NCBI GenBank assembly: GCA_903836285.1
Contig: CAILQO010000609.1
Span: 1 to 34,863 of the forward strand
Source of the DNA: an uncultured Chloroflexota bacterium
GTDB taxonomy: Bacteria; Chloroflexota; UBA11872; UBA12225
Direction of reading: 5' to 3'
DNA length: 34,863 nt
Shown here one piece after another: positions 29,654 through 34,863 of this stretch. A program made the position numbers and the translations under genes. Below the pieces are notes generated by a model, which worked only from the letters and a program-made list of their open reading frames with translations, was not told where the DNA came from and ran no database searches. Within the stretch, counting starts at the first letter, position 1; every line of letters begins with the position of its first letter.

Positions 29654-31378
29654 CTACCGAGCGCGACGAACCGCCCAGGACACCACCAGCGTTGCCACCG
29701 TCAGAACCATCACGATGCCGCCCACAGCGACCGGTTCGAGCCAGTCCGGCCGTGTCTCATCGGGGCCGGGTTCCGGACGCAAGACCGCATCGCGGACCGC
29801 CGGTTGGGTCGCCCGGCTGACGTGATTGGGCGTGTACGTCGCGAAACCGCTGGTCACAGCCACTCTGCCGAACTCACCGGGCAGGTACACGCTGAACCAA
29901 CGCCGCCCAGCTTCGCGTGGGACGAATGTCGCCTCGTAGACGCCCGGGGTGCCGAGCGAGCGCATCGCCCCCTCGACGACGTCGCCCGCACGAGGACTCT
30001 CGAACGGCACGGCGACGGCGCGACCGACCGCTTGAAGCAACGTTGCATCGGTGATCGCAAGGCGGACCGTCACCGGCTGACCGACTAGCGGTGCTGCCGG
30101 TACGACCTCCACCTTGCCAACGACGGGTGGCGCGCCGGTCGCGGGCGCTTCCCACGCCTCCCGTGGTGCACCGGCACGTGCCACCGCCGGCGCGATCGCG
30201 GACGTGGCTAACCCAATCGCCGAAGCCGCAAGCAGGAGTTCGGACCATCGGGCTCGGCCGACGTTGGGATTACGCGCGTCGCTGACTGCAACGTCCCCGA
30301 TCCGTCGACCGATACCCCAGCCAATCCACCCGGCCAACGCCGACGCGACGATCGACGGCGCAAGGGACCGTGCAAGGACCGCGGAAGACCACACGGCCCC
30401 AGCGAGCGCTGTGGTGTACGGCCACTGGACGGCGAGGAGCAGCATGGCCGATGCGGCGCCGCCCCCGGCAGCGACCATTGCCCCGGGCGTGCGCCCCGGC
30501 CATCGCGCACGCGCAACGGCAACGACCGCCTCGAATGCCACGGCACCCACCAGGACCAGCGGCACGTCTGGGCGAGGCATCGAAAGCGCACGCTGGACCC
30601 AGTCGATGGCGACGCGCACCAGCGTGTAAGCCGCCGCCGCCAGGACCGCACCCCCTGTCCGGCGCGATGCCCGTGCCACCAGTGCGATCCCGAATGCGGC
30701 GACCGTTGCAAGGATCGGCGGGTGCCAGGCAACCGCGAACCGGGCCACGTCAAAATCGAATTCGGCAACCGTGGCGCCAGCCACACCCATCATCAACCCG
30801 CCACCAATAATCACGATCATCGTCGGAACGGTCCACGGTGCGTCGAACGACAGCCACGGCGCCGGTAACGTGCGGTGCCGGTGGGCACGGGCGCCGGTGA
30901 CGACGGCCCCGAACGCGGCAAGGACAACCCCACCGATGAGGAGGAGGTGTGGCGCGCTCCAGACGGTGACGTCAAGACCGTAGATGCGATGCCAGAAGTC
31001 GTCGAGTGGGGCGGACGCCAACGAGACACCGGCACCGGTTGCACCGATAACCGACCCGGCAGATGGGGCGACGCGTCGGCGCCACGCGGTCGCAAGACCA
31101 TGGACGCCGGCGGCAAAGATGACCAGGATCCCGGCGTACAGGACGAGATGCGGTGGGCTCCAGAACGACTCCCGGCCCGCGACCACGTGCCACGAGATGT
31201 CCCATGTTCCACCAACGAGGAAGAGCGCAACGCCGGTGAGGGTCGTAATCGCCGCGGACAGCTCTAGAGGCCCCGTTGGCCGAGCCACTGGCGGCGCCGT
31301 CCGTCGCGAGTCGGCAGGCCCGCGTCCCCTTTCGGCGGATGGTGCTCGGCGGGTCGTGCGTCGTGGCGCTGCGGTCAT
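29654..31378 (-). CDS. multi-TM membrane protein with C-terminal extracytoplasmic beta domain (YtkA/FixH-like?)
   Basis: About 10 hydrophobic segments, then VVGKVEVVPAAPLVGQPVTVRLAITDATLLQAVGRAVAVPF...GTPGVYEATFVPREAG and a final TM helix. ATG at 31378. Confidence 0.6.
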   Translation of the reverse strand: MTAAPRRTTRRAPSAERGRGPADSRRTAPPVARPTGPLELSAAITTLTGVALFLVGGTWDISWHVVAGRESFWSPPHLVLYAGILVIFAAGVHGLATAWRRRVAPSAGSVIGATGAGVSLASAPLDDFWHRIYGLDVTVWSAPHLLLIGGVVLAAFGAVVTGARAHRHRTLPAPWLSFDAPWTVPTMIVIIGGGLMMGVAGATVAEFDFDVARFAVAWHPPILATVAAFGIALVARASRRTGGAVLAAAAYTLVRVAIDWVQRALSMPRPDVPLVLVGAVAFEAVVAVARARWPGRTPGAMVAAGGGAASAMLLLAVQWPYTTALAGAVWSSAVLARSLAPSIVASALAGWIGWGIGRRIGDVAVSDARNPNVGRARWSELLLAASAIGLATSAIAPAVARAGAPREAWEAPATGAPPVVGKVEVVPAAPLVGQPVTVRLAITDATLLQAVGRAVAVPFESPRAGDVVEGAMRSLGTPGVYEATFVPREAGRRWFSVYLPGEFGRVAVTSGFATYTPNHVSRATQPAVRDAVLRPEPGPDETRPDWLEPVAVGGIVMVLTVATLVVSWAVRRAR

Positions 31379-31531
31379 GGTGTGCCAATCGTATGGGGAC
31401 CACGTCCCGCACTCCCGTCGCAACGGTGGAGGGGGAGGAGGAGGAAGCGCTCTCGGCGGAAGCCGGGGCGTTGGCAGTGAAGCGTCACCAACGTCGATGC
31501 CAATCCGGGACACGGGTATGATCGAGGGTGG

Positions 31532-32278
31532 ATGAACCTGTTCAGCCTCTTCATCATCGCCGGGATGATCCTCTGGCTGGTCAAGCCGCTGCGGGTGATC
31601 GTCGCCCAGCGCACCAACCGCACGGTGAAGGCGCTCTTGGTGGCCTTCCCGGTCGCCTATGCACTGACGCTCGGGTACCGGTTCTTCTGGGGCGACCGGG
31701 ACGACTCCGTGGTGGTCGGGTTCACCGTGCTTGCCCTCCTGGTCGCTTGGGGAGTCCTGATCGGCGTCGGGACGGTCCTTGAGCGGCGCGCCGCCTCGCC
31801 GCGAATGGTTGCGCCCCTTGGACCCGGCACGCACGTTCCCGGCATGCCGACACGCATGGGCGAGCTGGGCGCGGCGCGCGCGGCGGAGGCGTCGCGGGCG
31901 GCCCAATCACGCGCGTCAGCCGAACACGCTGCGGCCGGAGTCACCGCCGCCATCGACGCCGCCTTGCCGACCGCGATTCGCGCCATCTCTGTCGCATCGC
32001 CGGTCGCCGGCAAGCTCGTCGAGATTGCGGCCCCACACGCCATGCGTGCCGCCCAGACGGTCGCGCCGGCCGCCATCCAACGGGTGCAGGAGGGCGCACC
32101 CGCAGCGCTACAGCGGATGCAGGACGCCGTCCAATCCACCACTCAAGGGGTAGCTGAACACGCATCACGAGTCGACACCACGTCGGCCGCGATGACCGTC
32201 GGGCGCGTCACCGGCAGGTGGTTCGCCAAGGCTAGGAAGTCGTTCAGCGAAGGAGCCGCGCCAAGCCCACCTCGGTAG
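31532..32278 (+). CDS. small membrane protein with Ala-rich helical C-terminal tail
   Basis: N-terminal TM segments (LFSLFIIAGMILWLV; ALLVAFPVAYALTLGYRFFW; VVVGFTVLALLVAWGVLIGVG), then an Ala-rich tail. RBS GAGGGTGG before the ATG. Confidence 0.55.
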   Translation: MNLFSLFIIAGMILWLVKPLRVIVAQRTNRTVKALLVAFPVAYALTLGYRFFWGDRDDSVVVGFTVLALLVAWGVLIGVGTVLERRAASPRMVAPLGPGTHVPGMPTRMGELGAARAAEASRAAQSRASAEHAAAGVTAAIDAALPTAIRAISVASPVAGKLVEIAAPHAMRAAQTVAPAAIQRVQEGAPAALQRMQDAVQSTTQGVAEHASRVDTTSAAMTVGRVTGRWFAKARKSFSEGAAPSPPR

Positions 32279-32483
32279 CCCCAGCCACCTCATTCCTGGT
32301 CCATCGCGCCGGGGCCGGTGAAGCGGGCGAGTACGAACGGCGAAGAAGGCGCTGCGCGACGGATGACGAAGCCCGGTCTCATTCGGGACTGCCTAGCCAC
32401 CCCTTGCCGTCTCGTCGCAATCCCACGACCTCAGGGGTCGATAGCGCATATCCCGTCCCACGCACTTGAAGGACCCGCCCTTC

Positions 32484-34266
32484 ATGACCGCCCGGATCGT
32501 CGCCACCGCCGTTAATCACCTCAACCGATTCACGGCGCGCCTGACGGTGACCCGCTTCGAGGAGCGGCGCGGACGCTTGCGCCGGGCGTTCCGCGACGTG
32601 GTCGACGCGGCGATCGAGATGAAAGCGGTGGCGCTCGTACTCGGGGGGTGACACCTTCGACACCATCGATCCGCGCAACCTTGAGCGCGCGCCGTTCGCA
32701 CGGTTGCTGCGACGCCTTCGGGACGCCGGGGTGACCAACGCAACGCGGGAAGGGCAAGAGGCAGGGAACTCGCTGAGAGCGGGGCAAGCCGCGAATACGG
32801 GCATAACGGAAGAGCGCTTGGGAGTGGGGTTTGGGGTGGAGGTCGCTGCGTCACTTCCGGCACGCGAAGCGGTCGCCACGTTCGCCGAAACGGTGCGCCG
32901 CGGAGCCAACGAGGCACGTGGCGACGTCGCGAGGTTGCGTGGCCGCGCGAACGAAGTTCAGTCGGCCTCTGCCGAGGCCGCACGCATGCGGCGCGCCATC
33001 GTCGGGATTGAGCGCCTGATTCACGCGGCGCACGACGCGACGACGGACGTCGAGAACGTTGCACGAGCCTCCGACGTGCAGGGCTTCGCGGAAGCAGCCC
33101 TTCAGGCCTCGAGCGCAGCCGCCCGGTATTCCCGTTCGCTTGCCCTCGAACGCCTGGCCGACCTCCCGACCGAACTCGATGCCGCCACGGCAAAGAATCA
33201 CCCCGGTGCTGGGGACAGCCCGCCTGCCGTAGAAACGGGGGGTTGGGGAGGGGGTCTCACGTCGCTACTGGGGTGGGCGGGTCGACCTCGGTCCCTGGCG
33301 ATTGGACGTCCCCCCCAACGTATTGCCGAGGGCTTCGCGCAGGCGGCGCGGGTTGCAGACGCCGTCGAGGCGCGGCGCGTGGTCGACGAACAGGACCATG
33401 CTGAACGCGATGCCGACCGGGCACGCGCCGCCGCGCAGGCGGACGCGGGGACGGCATGGCGGGCGGCCGCTGAGGCCGCGGCTGTGCTTGGGATGCGGAT
33501 GGGCAACCTGCCCGATGACCCCACTGGGGTAATCGATGAGATCCGGAGGTCGGTCACCGCGGCTCACGGTTTTGAACCCGACCGGGCGACCGCCACGCAG
33601 GCGTGGGTTTTCCTCCTCGCGGATGTCGGCGCAGCCACTGAGGCGATCGCCGCGGCACGACGGATGATCGGCGCGTCGGAGGCTCCGCTCCCATTGGCCG
33701 AAGCCCGGGCGCGGCGTGACGCCGCTCGCCTTGAGCTCCGCGCCCGTGAACGCGCGGCGACGATCTTGACCACGACCCGGGCGCGGATGATGGCCGCAAT
33801 CCTGCCGAACACCCAACGTGAGATGGGCCGGCTGTTGCCCGACCTGACCGCCGGTCGCTACCGGTTCCCGCGTCTCGACGACCGGTTCCATCTCGAGGTC
33901 TACGACGAACGCAAGAAGGGATGGGTCCGGCGGTCACTATTCTCCGGCGGCACCCAGGACCAGTTTTCACTGGCCCTGCGCCTTGGGTTCGCCATCGCCG
34001 CCTTGCCCCGGGAGCTCGGCACGGCGCCGGGCTTCCTGTTCCTCGACGAACCCCTGTCGAGCTTCGATCGCGAGCGGGCGCGCGCCCTCGTCGACTTGCT
34101 GCGAGACCCGGTGGGGATTGTCGGCTCCCACTTCCGCCAAGTCTTCCTAGTGTCGCACTCGCAGGCGTTTGACCCCAGGCTGTTCACCTACCAGATCCAG
34201 ATGGACGGTGGCCGCGTGGCCTGGACCACCTTGCCAAGCCAACGACTCGCCGACCCTCCTGCCTAG
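32484..34266 (+). pseudogene. SbcD-like metallophosphoesterase N-terminal fragment frameshifted/fused to SbcC-like ATPase C-terminal half
   Basis: ORF 32484-32651 ends at TGA after a G6 tract. Removing one G gives ALVLGGDTFDTIDPRNLERAPFARLLRRLRDAGVT, entering ORF 32704-34266. That ORF has LFSGGTQDQFSLALRLG, FLFLDEPLSSFDRER, VFLVSHS but no Walker A. Confidence 0.65.
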
Positions 34267-34369
34267 GCGCACGTGGTGCAGAGCGCGGGGAGGTCCTCAT
34301 CCGAGTACTCGGCCCCTCCCCCACTTGTTCCTCGCGGGTGAGGGGGAGTGGCGCTTGTAGAATTCCTCG

Positions 34370-34863
34370 ATGGCGCCGCGAGAGGCCAGGGCGGGTCCGG
34401 CCGGTGTCTCCGGGCGCACCGAAGCCCCGCACGACGTCCACGCCCCAGACGGCCCTGAGGCGGGCGTGGTCGCGTTGTCGACCGGGTCGGCGTACACCTA
34501 CGGCCTCGGGCGCACGTTCCGGCTCGCCGCGGACGCGGGCTACGAGGGCGTGGAGGTCATCATCGACGAGCGGTGGGACACCCGCCAACACGCCTACCTC
34601 AACCGCCTTGTCCGGGAGACCGGCGTGGCAATCCTGAGCATGCACGGTCCGTTCCCGTCCCAAAAGGTCGCAGGATGGCCGTCTGACGAGGTGGCGCGCG
34701 TGACCGAGGCCGTCCGCCTGTGTGAAGCGGTCGGGGCGCGCACTCTTAACCTGCACCTGCCTGAGCGCTTCAGGGTCGCCTCGGTGTCGGCGATGGGGCG
34801 AAGGTTCCTCGTTCCCTTTGGGGGCGCGACGCCGTCGATGCACCGGTTCTCGAACTGGCTGAC
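34370..34863 (+). CDS. sugar phosphate isomerase/epimerase-like (AP-endonuclease family 2 TIM barrel), truncated by window edge
   Basis: Manual translation: STGSAYTYGLGRTFRLAADAGYEGVEVIIDERWDTRQHAYLNRLVRETGVAILSMHGPFPSQ...VTEAVRLCEAVGARTLNLHLPE; open at 34863, absent from the ORF track. Confidence 0.65.
   Translation, partial: MAPREARAGPAGVSGRTEAPHDVHAPDGPEAGVVALSTGSAYTYGLGRTFRLAADAGYEGVEVIIDERWDTRQHAYLNRLVRETGVAILSMHGPFPSQKVAGWPSDEVARVTEAVRLCEAVGARTLNLHLPERFRVASVSAMGRRFLVPFGGATPSMHRFSNWL

Noticed and set aside
28616-30088. 490-aa plus-strand ORF antisense to the methyltransferase and membrane protein genes
   Set aside because: High-GC shadow ORF; composition is Arg/Pro/Ala-rich with no recognisable domain, and the opposite strand has clear conserved motifs.
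34315-34348. CTCCCCC...GGGGGAG inverted repeat before the last gene as a terminator
   Set aside because: Only 7 bp with a 19-nt loop and no T tract; too weak to call.
1-34863. tRNA/rRNA genes, CRISPR arrays, insertion sequences, prophage genes
   Set aside because: No transposase, integrase, phage structural motifs, spaced direct repeats or recognisable tRNA/rRNA signatures seen by eye; a covariance-model scan would be needed to exclude small RNAs.

Overview
High-GC bacterial chromosome segment (lineage uncertain, possibly Chloroflexota-like). It is almost fully coding and I see no IS elements, CRISPR arrays or RNA genes. Left part: a same-strand catabolic-looking cluster (alpha/beta hydrolase, Fe-dependent alcohol dehydrogenase, amidohydrolase, two Gfo/Idh/MocA oxidoreductases, FAH-family protein, CBS-less IMPDH/GMP-reductase-like protein, FkbM methyltransferase). 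Next come moaA, an IlvD/Edd dehydratase, a GT9 glycosyltransferase, a membrane-anchored coiled-coil protein, parA-parB, a DUF1992 protein and a GNAT acetyltransferase. Right part: cyclophilin, a universal-stress-protein/ParB-like fusion, threonine dehydratase, hemolysin III, a solute-binding protein, a CcrM-like DNA methyltransferase, membrane proteins, an SbcC-like ATPase fragment and a truncated sugar-isomerase-like gene.

The most interesting system is a pair of tandem paralogous genes (about 18205-20232 and 21099-23312). Each encodes a two-repeat (2x6TM) voltage-gated-channel-like protein with two S4 segments and two K+-channel-type filters ([32 protein letters not shown]). Repeat-specific signatures indicate that the internal duplication preceded the gene duplication. 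The first paralogue carries an in-frame TGA inside its first transmembrane helix and a perfect 13-bp hairpin just upstream. The two genes flank a divergent cyclophilin gene with a 26-bp interrupted palindrome in the intergenic region.

Other notable points: an apparent SbcD/SbcC remnant with a frameshift at a G6 tract, no P-loop and an internal deletion; and a recurring geometry at convergent gene ends (three TAG-N6-TCA junctions and two interlocked CTAA stops).
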